The notes under the pieces: generated by a model
Database searches by the model: none
Told to the model about the DNA's origin: nothing
What the model saw: only the letters and a program-made list of their open reading frames with translations
Part shown: in pieces, positions 41,082 through 49,257 of the stretch
Layout: every line of letters begins with the position of its first letter
Numbering within the stretch: the stretch's first letter is position 1
Program-made: the position numbers and the translations under genes
DNA from: Streptomyces lavendofoliae
GTDB taxonomy: Bacteria; Actinomycetota; Actinomycetes; Streptomycetales; Streptomycetaceae
Reading direction: 5' to 3'
NCBI RefSeq assembly: GCF_014649735.1
Contig: NZ_BMTP01000025.1
Span: 1 to 57,711 of the forward strand
DNA length: 57,711 bases

Positions 41082-41095
41082 GATCGTCTACGATC
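41082..41095. promoter_or_regulatory. Inverted repeat between reductase and AraC genes
   Basis: GATCGT-CT-ACGATC is a near-perfect dyad ending 6 bp before the AraC GTG at 41102. Its position in the 114-bp divergent gap suggests an autoregulatory site. Confidence 0.4.
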
Positions 41096-41101
41096 CGTTC
41101 C

Positions 41102-42031
41102 GTGGATCCTTTGAGTTCGCTTCTGAGCGGCATACGGGCCGAAGGTTCGGTCGTCAGTCACGCCGTACTCACGGCCCCCTGGACCATCCGCTTCGCGGAC
41201 GACGCACCGCTCACCATGATCAGCGTGTTGCGCGGCGGGGGCACCCTGCTGCTGCCCGACGGCACCGAGCGAGCGGTCGGCGCGGGCGACACGGCCATCG
41301 TGAGCGGCCCCGCACCGTTCCATCTGGCGGACGGTCCCGGCACCGCCGACAGCTTCCATGAGGCGTACGAGATCGCCTGCTTCGCCACGGACACCGAGTG
41401 CACCGCCCGGCAACTCGGCGGTATCCACTGGGGTGCCGACTCCGAGGAGGCGACCGCCCTGATCGTGGGCGCCTACCGCGCCTCGGGCCACCGCCACGAG
41501 CGGCTCCTGCGGTCCCTGCCGCCCGTCCTGGTGATCACCGAGGACGCCGAGGTCTGCGCCTGGCTGGAGACGGCCGCCATCGACGCCGCCCAACGCTCGG
41601 CCGGTTCGCAGGCGTTGATGGACCGACTCCTCGACTGGGCCCTGGTGTGCACGCTGCGCGGCTGGTTCGACCAGGCCGGCGCCGACGCGCCCAGCTGGTA
41701 CCGGGGCCTCGCCGACCCGGTCCTCGCCCCCGCCCTGGAGGCCTTCCACGACCGGCCCGCGGACGCCTGGACGGTGGCGTCGCTGGCCATGCGAGCCGGC
41801 GTCTCCCGGGCGCTGTTCGCCAAGCGCTTCACCAAGCTGATGGGCCGCCCGCCCCTCGCCTACCTCACCGAATGCCGCATGGACGAGGCCGCGACGCTGC
41901 TGACCGACACCGATCTCAGTATCGCCCGGATCGGGAGGTCTGTCGGGTACGCCGACGCCTTCGGCTTCAGCGCCGCGTTCAAACGCCACAAGGGCCGAAG
42001 CCCCAGCGCGTTTCGCGCAGCGGCGGCCTGA
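41102..42031 (+). CDS. AraC-family regulator with cupin domain
   Basis: The protein has 309 residues. The N-terminal half (about 1-130) is a cupin_6 sensor with DPLSSLLSGIRAEG, PWTIRFADDAPLTMISVLRG and AGDTAIVSGPAPFHL. The C-terminal AraC domain (about 205-305) has AGVSRALFAKRFTKLMG and SIARIGRSVGYADAFGFSAAF. The GTG at 41102 begins at the conserved start. An ATG at 41048 would add an unlikely leader. Related regulators control adjacent short-chain or quinone reductases, as the divergent gene here. Confidence 0.9.
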   Translation: MDPLSSLLSGIRAEGSVVSHAVLTAPWTIRFADDAPLTMISVLRGGGTLLLPDGTERAVGAGDTAIVSGPAPFHLADGPGTADSFHEAYEIACFATDTECTARQLGGIHWGADSEEATALIVGAYRASGHRHERLLRSLPPVLVITEDAEVCAWLETAAIDAAQRSAGSQALMDRLLDWALVCTLRGWFDQAGADAPSWYRGLADPVLAPALEAFHDRPADAWTVASLAMRAGVSRALFAKRFTKLMGRPPLAYLTECRMDEAATLLTDTDLSIARIGRSVGYADAFGFSAAFKRHKGRSPSAFRAAAA

Positions 42032-42095
42032 GTCCCGCAGCGGTCCGGCGAAGGCGAAGGAACCCGCGGACCGGATGCACGGCCTTCCGGTGGGG

Positions 42096-42656
42096 TCAGC
42101 GCTGTCCGGACGTCGTGTCCGCGCCGGTCTCCGCGCAGTGTGGGCAGCGCTCACGGCCGTCCCACGCGGACCAGCCGAAATCGGCCGGGGTGAGGGCATG
42201 GCCCTCCAGCTCGTCGCGGACGGCCTCGCGGTACGCCCACACGGCGTCCAGGTAGGGGTGGTAGACCTCGTGGAACGCGGGCGTCGAGATGCCCGCGCCG
42301 CCGGCGACCGCCCTCCGGAGGGCGCGGAGGCGTTCGAACAGCGTCTGGCCCGCGCCCGCGACCCGGGCGCTGGCGTCGATGAAGAGACGCTCGCGCACCT
42401 CGTAGACGCGGGCGTCCGTCAGTGCCAGGCGGCTCGCCTCCTCCAGATCGGTCGTCGCGGCCCCCCGTTGCGCGAGGCGGCGCAGCTCGGTGTGGGCGGT
42501 GCCCGCCGCCGTGATGAACTCCGTGTAGACGTCCCGGCGGCGCGCCTGAAGGCCGCGGCGGTGTTCCTGGCGGGTACGCAGCCGGTCGGCCAGGACCGTG
42601 CCCGCTATCGCGATCAGGCCACCGCCCAGTGTGGCGGCCAGTGTTCCCCACTCCAT
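42096..42656 (-). CDS. Membrane-anchored hypothetical protein with C-terminal CxxC
   Basis: The protein has 186 residues. MEWGTLAATLGGGLIAIAGTVLADRL is an N-terminal membrane helix, followed by a long helical region (about 28-120). The C-terminus ends WDGRERCPHCAETG, a zinc-ribbon-like knuckle with one CxxC. Similar single-pass helical proteins are common in Streptomyces with no known function. The ATG at 42656 starts right at the membrane helix. It is alone between the AraC and LysR genes. Confidence 0.75.
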   Translation of the reverse strand: MEWGTLAATLGGGLIAIAGTVLADRLRTRQEHRRGLQARRRDVYTEFITAAGTAHTELRRLAQRGAATTDLEEASRLALTDARVYEVRERLFIDASARVAGAGQTLFERLRALRRAVAGGAGISTPAFHEVYHPYLDAVWAYREAVRDELEGHALTPADFGWSAWDGRERCPHCAETGADTTSGQR

Positions 42657-42870
42657 ACCGTGTCCCCCCAGTCGGTGGAAGGGCGCGCCCCCCGCGCCGT
42701 CCTTCCGCGCATCATGCCCGACCGCGAGCACCGGCCACGCACTTAGGGGCGCCCACCCGCGCCCCCTGACGCGCACGCCGCTCGCGGCGACGTCGGCGGG
42801 GGCGAGCACGCCGTGCGGCCGGCCCGTGGCCGGGTCCGGCCGGACGCGGCGCGGCGTGCGACCTGCGGCG

Positions 42871-43830
42871 TCAGCCGTCGACCGTCGCCGGGGCGACGCG
42901 CACGACGTCGTCGCCTGCTGGTGCCACGAGTCCGGGCGCCGCCAGCCGGGAGGTGAGTTCCTGCACGAACGTCTCCACATGGGGCGGGCGCGCTCCGGTC
43001 CGGGTGGCGCAGAACCAGGTGCGGGTCAGCGGCCGTGCGCCGATGCGGACGAGAGCGAGGTCGTGCGAGGCCGCGTACGGGGTGGCCGCCCAGTTGGGCA
43101 ACACCGCCACGCCCTGTCCGCCCGCGACCATCTCGACCACCAGGTCGGTCACCACGGGCATGGTGGTGATGCGGGCCGGCCGGGCACCGGCGGGGATCGG
43201 CAGCGGTATCGAGGGGATGCGCTTCTGGTCGTAGAAGTCGTAGAGGACCAGGTCGGCGCCGTCGAAATCACGGGCGGTCAGGTGCGCGCGCGAGGCCCAC
43301 GGGTGTCCGGCCGGGACCACGGCCACCATCTCGTCCTCGAACAGCCTGGTCAGTGACACCCGGTCCATCTGCAGGTCCGGCTTGGTGACCAGGGCGACGT
43401 CGACCAGGTCGGCGAGGAGCGCCGGGATCGGCGCGTCGTCGGGGACGGTCTCGATGCGTACGTCGATGTCCGGCTCGCGCTCGCGGAAGCCGCGGAGCAC
43501 GGGCGGCAGCCAGGGGTAGGTCGTACTGCACTGCGCGGTGAAGCGGACCCGCCGGTCGCGCCCGTCACGGAGCTCTCGCAGGTCCCGGGAGGCCGACTCC
43601 AGTTCACCGAGGACCTGGCGGGCCGCGACCAGCAGGCGGCGGCCGGCGGCGTTGGGGACCAGGCGGCGGCCCTTGCGGTCGAAGAGGGGCATGCCCAGGC
43701 GGGCCTCCAGCCGGGTGAGCCGTTGGCTCAGCGCCGGCTGGCTCACATAGAGCCGTTCGGCGGCAGCGGTCAGCGAGCCGGCTTCGGCGGTGGCGTCCAG
43801 CAGCTCAAGGTCACGCAGGTCCACATCCAT
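42871..43830 (-). CDS. LysR-family regulator
   Basis: The protein has 319 residues. The winged helix-turn-helix (about 1-65) reads GSLTAAAERLYVSQPALSQRLTRLE. The C-terminal periplasmic-binding-like sensor domain (about 90-300) has VRFTAQCSTTYPWLPPVLRGF and VVTDLVVEMVAGGQGVAVLPNW. It is divergent from an SDR gene and likely activates it. An ATAA-N7-TTAT dyad with a T-N11-A core overlaps its own start, suggesting autoregulation. The inducer is unknown. Confidence 0.92.
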   Translation of the reverse strand: MDVDLRDLELLDATAEAGSLTAAAERLYVSQPALSQRLTRLEARLGMPLFDRKGRRLVPNAAGRRLLVAARQVLGELESASRDLRELRDGRDRRVRFTAQCSTTYPWLPPVLRGFREREPDIDVRIETVPDDAPIPALLADLVDVALVTKPDLQMDRVSLTRLFEDEMVAVVPAGHPWASRAHLTARDFDGADLVLYDFYDQKRIPSIPLPIPAGARPARITTMPVVTDLVVEMVAGGQGVAVLPNWAATPYAASHDLALVRIGARPLTRTWFCATRTGARPPHVETFVQELTSRLAAPGLVAPAGDDVVRVAPATVDG

Positions 43831-43843
43831 AACGCGGGATTAT
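43829..43843. promoter_or_regulatory. LysR-type T-N11-A box
   Basis: ATAA-CGCGGGA-TTAT forms a dyad with the T-N11-A signature (T at 43830, A at 43842). It abuts the LysR start codon in the divergent gap before the SDR gene. Confidence 0.5.
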
Positions 43844-43941
43844 GGCAGGCTTCAATTTCCGTCGTGGTGTTATGGATCGGCCGTCCGTAGGTTCTCCGGT
43901 GTCAGCAGACAGGCCAAGCCGCCACGAAAGGCGCACGCATC

Positions 43942-44724
43942 ATGACCGTCACCCGCACGGACACCAACACCGCCGGCACCACCAACACCGCCCTCGCCAC
44001 CACCGCCATCGTCACCGGCTCCTCCAGCGGCATCGGCCTGGGCATCGCTCGCGCCTTCCTGGCGAGCGGCGCCAACGTCGTCCTCAACGGCCGGGACGCC
44101 GACCGCCTCGCCAAGGCCGTGGCCGGCCTCGGCCGGCCGGAGCGGACCGCGTGGGTCGCGGGCGCCATCGCCGAGCCGGCGACCGGCGAAGCCCTCGTCC
44201 GCACCGCACTCGACCGGTTCGGCGGCATCGACGTCCTCGTCAACAACGCCGGCACCTTCGCGCCGAAGCCCTTCACCGAGGTCACCGAGGAGGAACTCGA
44301 CGGCTTCCTGACCGGCAACCTCAAGGGCACCTACCTCACCACCCAGAGCGTGGTGCGCGCACTGCGGGCACAGGGCCGGGGCGGCAGCATCGTCAACATC
44401 GGCACCGTCCTGGTGGACCACGCACTGGCGGGCTTCCCGTCCTCCGCGCCCGTGGTCAGCAAGGCCGGCGTGCACGCGCTGACGACGAGCCTGGCCGCGG
44501 AGCTCGCCGCCGACGGCATCCGCGTGAACCTCGTCTCTCCCGGCATCATCCGCACCCCGCTGCACGCGGGCTCCGACGTGGACTCCCTCGGCGGGCTGGC
44601 CCTGCTGAACCGGGTCGGCGAGGTCTGCGAGATCTCCGGGGCGGTGCTCTACCTCGCGGGCGCCACGTTCGTCACCGGGCACGCCCTGCGCGTGGACGGC
44701 GGGCATGTCACCGGTCGCGCCTGA
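43942..44724 (+). CDS. Short-chain dehydrogenase-like protein lacking the catalytic Tyr
   Basis: The protein has 260 residues. The Rossmann motif is TGSSSGIGLGIA and VNNAGTFAP follows. Where SDR enzymes have Y-x-x-x-K, this reads SAPVVSKAG, so the Tyr position is Pro while the Lys remains. The expected Ser region reads NIGTVLVDH. RVNLVSPGIIRTPLH is intact. It may bind NAD(P) without classical catalysis or use a changed mechanism. It is divergent from the LysR gene and 43 bp upstream of a tautomerase gene, so the three probably form one small pathway. Confidence 0.85.
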   Translation: MTVTRTDTNTAGTTNTALATTAIVTGSSSGIGLGIARAFLASGANVVLNGRDADRLAKAVAGLGRPERTAWVAGAIAEPATGEALVRTALDRFGGIDVLVNNAGTFAPKPFTEVTEEELDGFLTGNLKGTYLTTQSVVRALRAQGRGGSIVNIGTVLVDHALAGFPSSAPVVSKAGVHALTTSLAAELAADGIRVNLVSPGIIRTPLHAGSDVDSLGGLALLNRVGEVCEISGAVLYLAGATFVTGHALRVDGGHVTGRA

Positions 44725-44767
44725 ACCCCACCACTCACCACTCGCTCCGCGGAAAGGGCGTCTCCGA

Positions 44768-44980
44768 ATGCCGTACGTCAACGTCAAGATCACCCGTGAG
44801 GGTGCCACCGCCGCCCAGAAGGCCGAGATCATCGCCGGCGTGACCGACCTCCTGGTCCGGGTCCTGGACAAGGATCCCGCAACCACCTTCGTCCTCATCG
44901 ACGAGGTCGACCTGGAGGACTGGGGTGTCGGCGGCGTCCCGACGCGGGAGTACCGCCGCCGCAACCGCGCTCGCGGCTAG
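44768..44980 (+). CDS. 4-oxalocrotonate tautomerase family protein
   Basis: The 70-residue protein starts MPYVNVKITREG, giving the catalytic Pro1 after Met removal. EIIAGVTDLLVRVLDK and TTFVLIDEVDLEDWG match the family. These small beta-alpha-beta subunits assemble as hexamers or dimers and catalyse keto-enol isomerisation. It follows the SDR gene by 43 bp. The ATG at 44768 gives the required Pro at position 2. Confidence 0.92.
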   Translation: MPYVNVKITREGATAAQKAEIIAGVTDLLVRVLDKDPATTFVLIDEVDLEDWGVGGVPTREYRRRNRARG

Positions 44981-45480
44981 GGCGTGTCTTTCGGATCAGG
45001 CCGGATCAGAGGGGCGGGGTGCGCGTGCCAGGGCACGCGTGCCCGGCAGGATCCGGAAGACGGGCGCCCGTCGCGTCGCCGAGGTGGGGCCGGAAGGGGC
45101 GCGGCGCCCGGTGCCGCGCCCCGTCTGCCGGAGGGGCGCCGCGTACCGGACGTATGCAGGCCGCCCCGACCACCCGGCAAGGCGCGGTGCCGCCGGGGTC
45201 GTACGCCGGGCCCCACTTCGACGACATCGACCGGGGGGGCGCTCCGGCGTCCGTCCGGCCGAATCCGGAGCCCTCCGGCGTCCCGTGGCCGTCCGGGCGT
45301 CCCGGCCGCCCGAGGCCGCCCGTCCCGGGCGTGATTGGGGCGAGATCATGAGGGAAGCCGAGGTGGCGTGCGAGGCGCTTTGGGCGTGTCCGGCTGAGTG
45401 AAAGAACGCCGACCGGCCGACGCTGTGCCTGACACCGCCCACCTGAGCGCCGGGACGTCGAGGAAGACGATGGAGGTCTC
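44981..45480. other. Region without a supported gene
   Basis: This 500-bp stretch after the tautomerase gene begins GGGCGTGTCTTTCGGATC, which resembles ends of some Streptomyces insertion sequences. No transposase frame follows. Open frames on both strands are Arg-Pro-Gly-rich with no domain. The end must hold the promoter of the VOC gene. Confidence 0.4.
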
Positions 45481-45897
45481 ATGACTGCGTACCCCCAGCT
45501 GTTGCAGACGGTCCTGGACACCACGCGGCCGAGGGAACTGGCCGAGTTCTACCGGCAGTTGCTCGGACTTTCCTACCGTCCGGGAGATGAGCCGCCCCAG
45601 GAGGGTGGCGTCGACGACGAGAAGGACTGGCTCGTCCTGCGCGATGCCGCCGGCGCCGCCAGGCTCGCCTTCCAGCGGGTCGCCGAGCTTCCTCCCACGA
45701 CGTGGCCCCGGTCCGACATCCCCATGCAGATGCATCTGGACTGCACCGTGCCCGACGTGCAGGAGCTTCACCGGCAACGCGCGCGGGCGGAGTCGCTGGG
45801 TGCCCGTATGCTGCTCGACCGGCACGACGACGCGAAAGAGCCGCTGTACGTGCTGGCCGATCCTTCGGGCCACCCGTTCTGCATCTTCGTGGCCTGA
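45481..45897 (+). CDS. VOC-family protein
   Basis: The protein has 138 residues. LLQTVLDTTRPRELAEFYRQLLGL is the first VOC module and MQMHLDCTVPDVQELHR with YVLADPSGHPFCIF form the second. It has the glyoxalase_6 arrangement seen also at 38772. GGAGGTCTC precedes the ATG. The ligand is unknown. Confidence 0.88.
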   Translation: MTAYPQLLQTVLDTTRPRELAEFYRQLLGLSYRPGDEPPQEGGVDDEKDWLVLRDAAGAARLAFQRVAELPPTTWPRSDIPMQMHLDCTVPDVQELHRQRARAESLGARMLLDRHDDAKEPLYVLADPSGHPFCIFVA

Positions 45898-46301
45898 CCG
45901 CCCGGAGATGCCACCGCCCACCGGCCGACACCTGTCCGCCCTGCCGGTACCCGCCGCCGTATCTTGCCGCTGTCGGCCGCTGTCGGCCGCTGTCCCGTCG
46001 TGTCGTCCGTCCCGCAGCGTCGGCCCCCGGTAGACGGTGATCCGGCCGGTCGGTCGGCGGACCGGCCTGCGTGTCGCGTCGATCCACCTCGGCCGCCGTC
46101 GGCCCGCCACTCGCGCCACCGCACCGCCGCGCAGGCGTCGTTGTCCGGCGCGCCGTCAGGTCCGGCCGCCGGGTCCTGTCGCCCGACACCGCTGACGGGT
46201 CGCCGTCCGCCCGCCGTACCGCTGTCCCAGAGCCGTCCGGCGCCCGGCCGGTTCGCGGTCCGGTCGGGCGCCGTTGCCAGGGAGTGTGGTGCGAGTGCCG
46301 G
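45898..46301. other. Gap with short GC-rich repeats
   Basis: No gene is supported. A short tandem of GCTGTCGGCC units lies near 45968-45992. The stretch lies between the VOC gene and the convergent XRE gene. Confidence 0.4.
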
Positions 46302-46631
46302 TCATCCCGCGGCCGCGACGCCCCGCGGGAACGAGACATCTGCGCGGTGACCGGAGCCGGTCGGCGCGGTGGCACGTTCGGACTGGCTGATCTCGGCCCA
46401 CACCGCGTCGAGGGAGAGGCCGAGGACATCGGCGATCGCCGCGATGGTCGGGAAGGCGGGCGTGGCCACGCGACCCGTCTCGATCTTCCGGAGCGTCTCC
46501 GGTGAGACGCGGGCGGCGAGCGCGATGTCGAGCATCGAGCGCTCGCCCCGGGCCCGTCGCAGGAGGGCGCCGAGGCGTTGTCCGCGTTCGACCTCTGCGG
46601 GAGTGAGCGGCAGTCTGACCATGACCACCAT
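46302..46631 (-). CDS. XRE-family helix-turn-helix regulator
   Basis: The protein has about 109 residues. RLGALLRRARGERSMLDIALAARVSPETLRKIETGRVATPAF is the XRE helix-turn-helix, followed by IAAIADVLGLSLDAVW. The C-terminal 25 residues are low-complexity. The ATG at 46631 or 46622 is possible and no RBS is visible, so a leaderless message is plausible. It is divergent from the aminopeptidase gene, with an ATACCGG/CCGGTAT dyad between them. Confidence 0.88.
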   Translation of the reverse strand: MVVMVRLPLTPAEVERGQRLGALLRRARGERSMLDIALAARVSPETLRKIETGRVATPAFPTIAAIADVLGLSLDAVWAEISQSERATAPTGSGHRADVSFPRGVAAAG

Positions 46632-46635
46632 ACTA

Positions 46636-46659
46636 ATACCGGTACAGTATGGCCGGTAT
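46636..46659. promoter_or_regulatory. Inverted repeat ATACCGG-N10-CCGGTAT in divergent gap
   Basis: Perfect 7-bp arms 10 bp apart lie immediately before the XRE start codon and 30 bp before the aminopeptidase gene. An autoregulatory site for the XRE regulator that also controls the peptidase is likely. The sequence also contains AT-rich promoter-like bases. Confidence 0.55.
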
Positions 46660-46689
46660 AGTTATTGGACGCGGTGAAGGGCGCCACAC

Positions 46690-47472
46690 ATGATCGAGAT
46701 CCTGAATCCCACCCTGCTGACCCGAGCAAGAGACACGGGCGCCCTGGTCGCCGACATCCTGCAGACGCTGAAGAGCCGCAGCACGATCGGTACGAACCTC
46801 CTGGACATCGACCGGTGGGCCAAGGCCATGATCGTCGAAGCGGGTGCCACGTCCTGCTACGTCGACTACGAGCCCTCATTCGGGCGCGGCCCGTTCGGCC
46901 ATTACATCTGCACGGCCGTCAACGACGCCGTGCTCCACGGGCGGCCCTACGACTACACGCTTGCCGACGGTGATCTGCTGACCCTCGACCTCGCCGTCTC
47001 CAAGGCCGGCGTCGCCGCGGACGCCGCCATCAGCTTCATCGTGGGCGACGCCAGGCCCCCGGAGAGCGTCGCGATCATCAGTGCGACCGAACGCGCGCTG
47101 GCCGCAGGGATCGCCGCTGCCGGGCCCGGGGCCCGCATCGGCGACATCTCCCATGCCATCGGTACGGTCCTCGGCGAGGCGGGATACCCCATCAACACCG
47201 AGTTCGGAGGCCACGGCATCGGATCGACGATGCACCAGGACCCGCACGTGCCGAACACCGGACGGCCCGGCCGTGGATACAAGCTCCGCCCCGGGCTGCT
47301 GCTCGCGCTGGAACCGTGGGTCATGGCGGACACCGCCCGACTCGTGACCGACGCCGACGGGTGGACGCTCCGAAGTGCGACAGGCTGCCGGACAGCACAC
47401 AGTGAGCACACGATCGCCATCACCGAGGACGGAGCCGAGATCCTCACCTCGCCGAAGCAGGCACAGCCCTGA
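46690..47472 (+). CDS. map: Methionine aminopeptidase, type I
   Basis: The protein has 260 residues with the pita-bread fold. Metal ligands are visible: two Asp in LTLDLAVSKAGVAADAAISF, His in GGHGIGSTMHQDPHV, Glu in LLALEPWV, and Glu in SEHTIAITEDG. It removes the initiator Met from nascent proteins. Streptomyces have several copies. This one is paired with a divergent XRE regulator, which suggests conditional expression, unlike the housekeeping copy. Confidence 0.92.
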   Translation: MIEILNPTLLTRARDTGALVADILQTLKSRSTIGTNLLDIDRWAKAMIVEAGATSCYVDYEPSFGRGPFGHYICTAVNDAVLHGRPYDYTLADGDLLTLDLAVSKAGVAADAAISFIVGDARPPESVAIISATERALAAGIAAAGPGARIGDISHAIGTVLGEAGYPINTEFGGHGIGSTMHQDPHVPNTGRPGRGYKLRPGLLLALEPWVMADTARLVTDADGWTLRSATGCRTAHSEHTIAITEDGAEILTSPKQAQP

Positions 47473-47963
47473 GGTCCGACCGCCCGCGCCTTCTGTTCCG
47501 GCATCCAGCGGACCCGTGAAGGGGCCTGTCGGGGACCTGCGGTGGGTATCGCGTCCGGCCGTCAGCGGGTCCGGACGCGGCGACAGCAGGTGAGCGGCAC
47601 TCGGTGGCGGACCGGACCTGTACAACTCGCCGGTCGCCGCTGTCGGGTGGTCGTCGGTCCGCCGTCCGCCGTCCGCCGTGGTCCGCGGGGAGCCGCTGCC
47701 GGCGGCGCCCTGCCGCCGTCTTCCAGCCGTCGGGCCCCGCCTTGCCCCGTCCGACTCGCCTCGTCGGCATCCGGCCCTGGAGCCCACCCAAAACCATGTG
47801 GCGGACCGCCGCACCCACTGTTACGTTTTCGGAGGCCGTGCGACAGGACGAGGAGGTGGTACCCGTGAACGCAGTATCGACATGGGTGCTCCCCTCAGGG
47901 GTCACGGCCGGGCGATAGGTCGCCCGGGAGCGCCGTTCAAGAGCCCTCCCGAAAGGCACGACC
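47473..47963. other. Gap with a doubtful small frame
   Basis: No firm gene. A plus-strand frame at 47796-47918 would encode 40 residues (TVTFSEAVRQDEEVVPVNA in part), and an internal GTG is preceded by GAGGAGG. It could be a leader peptide or a remnant. The rest is GC-rich without features. Confidence 0.35.
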
Positions 47964-48590
47964 ATGCGCTTCACCTCCGAGCAGCGCCTCGACGACGGCG
48001 TCGTCGAGCGCGAGTTCACCCTCGGCAGGATTCCCGGCATCCTGTGGACGCCCGCGCCCGCGTTCACACGCGCGCCCGCGCCTCGATCCGCACCGGAGCC
48101 GCTGATTCTGCTGGGCCACCCCGGCGGACTGCGCACCATGTACCCCCGTCTGGTGGCCCGGGCCCGGCAGTCCGCGGCGGACGGCTTCGCCACAACCACC
48201 ATCGAGCTCCCCGGAAGCGGCGAACGGCGCCGATCAGCCGCCGCGGAGGAGGCCCGCGCCGCCTTGCGCCGGGCCCTGGAGGCCGGCGAACCGGTCTCCG
48301 AGGAGATCGTCGACCGGCTCGTCCTCCCGCTGGTCGGGAAGGCGGTCCCGGAATGGCAGGCAGCGCTGGACGCCCTCTTGTCGCTGCCCGGGATCGGTGG
48401 CCCGGTCGGCTATTCGGGGGGAGTGATCTCCCTCGGGGTCCGGCTGGCAGTGGTCGAGCCGCGCATCTCCGCCGCCGTTCTGTTCGCCGGAAGCTTCGTG
48501 CCCCGCGTTATGTTCGCGGAAGCCCGGCAGGTGACCATTCCGCTGCATGTCCTGCTGCAGTGGGACGACGAAGGGACGAGTGCGGCACCA
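47964..48590 (+). pseudogene. Alpha/beta hydrolase, C-terminally truncated
   Basis: The first 200 residues read as a cytoplasmic alpha/beta hydrolase: LILLGHPGGLRTMYPRLVARA, VGYSGGVISLGVRLA (nucleophile) and IPLHVLLQWDDEG. Relatives continue with a helix and the catalytic His (about 40 more residues). Here the sequence after WDDEG changes to unrelated residues that overlap the convergent gene at 48630. The frame stays open to 48851, but that part is not homologous. The His is missing, so I call it a broken gene. Confidence 0.7.
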
Positions 48591-48629
48591 CGTGCTCGGA
48601 TACGTGCACCGTCAAGCGGCTGTCACCGT

Positions 48630-49220
48630 TCAGGATGTGCCGGTGGTGGGGCGGTGAACCTCCAGAACGACCGCGGTGCCGGCCACGGTGCTGTCCTCGT
48701 GCATGGTGATCCGTTGGCCGGGCTGGACGTGCGTCCAGTGAGAGGGCGCGAGGGGCACGAGACGGACTGTGGCCCGCCCGCCGGGCTCCAGCGTGGGCAT
48801 GTTCTCGACCCAGAGCGAGGCGATGCCGACCGCGCGTTCACCGGTGGATGAAAGGTGGCCGAGGTCCCACATGGGTCTCAGGACACCGGCGCCGGGGATT
48901 GACGTCGTGCGTCGTGCCTCGGCGGCAGGACGGAGAGTCAGGTCCGCCCGAACCGAGCCGTTGCGGATCTCGGAGCATCGCCAATGGCACCATGCCGCGC
49001 TCCGTTCCAGCCGGAGCTGCTCAGCCGCTCGGGCGAGGTCCTCCCAGAACGGCAGAGGAAGCGGGCGACCGTCCCCGAGCTCCGTCAGCAAACCCAGGGC
49101 GATCTCCCACTCGTCCTGGACGAGGTAGTCCCAGATGTCTCGCACCGTGAAGTCGTTCCCGGTGGCGGTCTCTTCCGGGACGAGCAGCGAAGCCGATTCG
49201 AGCAGCTCAGGGACGTCCAT
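48630..49220 (-). CDS. Hypothetical protein with C-terminal EF-Tu domain III-like barrel
   Basis: The protein has about 196 residues. The N-terminal half (about 1-100) is helical with FTVRDIWDYLVQDEWEIALGLL. The C-terminal half (about 105-195) has ATVRLVPLAPSHWTHVQPGQRITMHED and GTAVVLEVHRP, a beta-barrel pattern like EF-Tu domain III. The function is unknown. Such proteins occur beside toxin-immunity genes in Streptomyces. The ATG at 49220 lacks a clear RBS and a GTG at 49241 is an alternative. It overlaps the tail of the broken hydrolase from the opposite direction. Confidence 0.6.
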   Translation of the reverse strand: MDVPELLESASLLVPEETATGNDFTVRDIWDYLVQDEWEIALGLLTELGDGRPLPLPFWEDLARAAEQLRLERSAAWCHWRCSEIRNGSVRADLTLRPAAEARRTTSIPGAGVLRPMWDLGHLSSTGERAVGIASLWVENMPTLEPGGRATVRLVPLAPSHWTHVQPGQRITMHEDSTVAGTAVVLEVHRPTTGTS

Positions 49221-49257
49221 GCCGCAGCGGTTGCGCGCCACCCAGGGCTCGATTCCG

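Noticed and set aside
44981..45020. Insertion sequence end (GGGCGTGTCTTTCGGATC)
   Set aside because: No matching inverted end or transposase frame follows within the gap, so it is not annotated as a mobile element.
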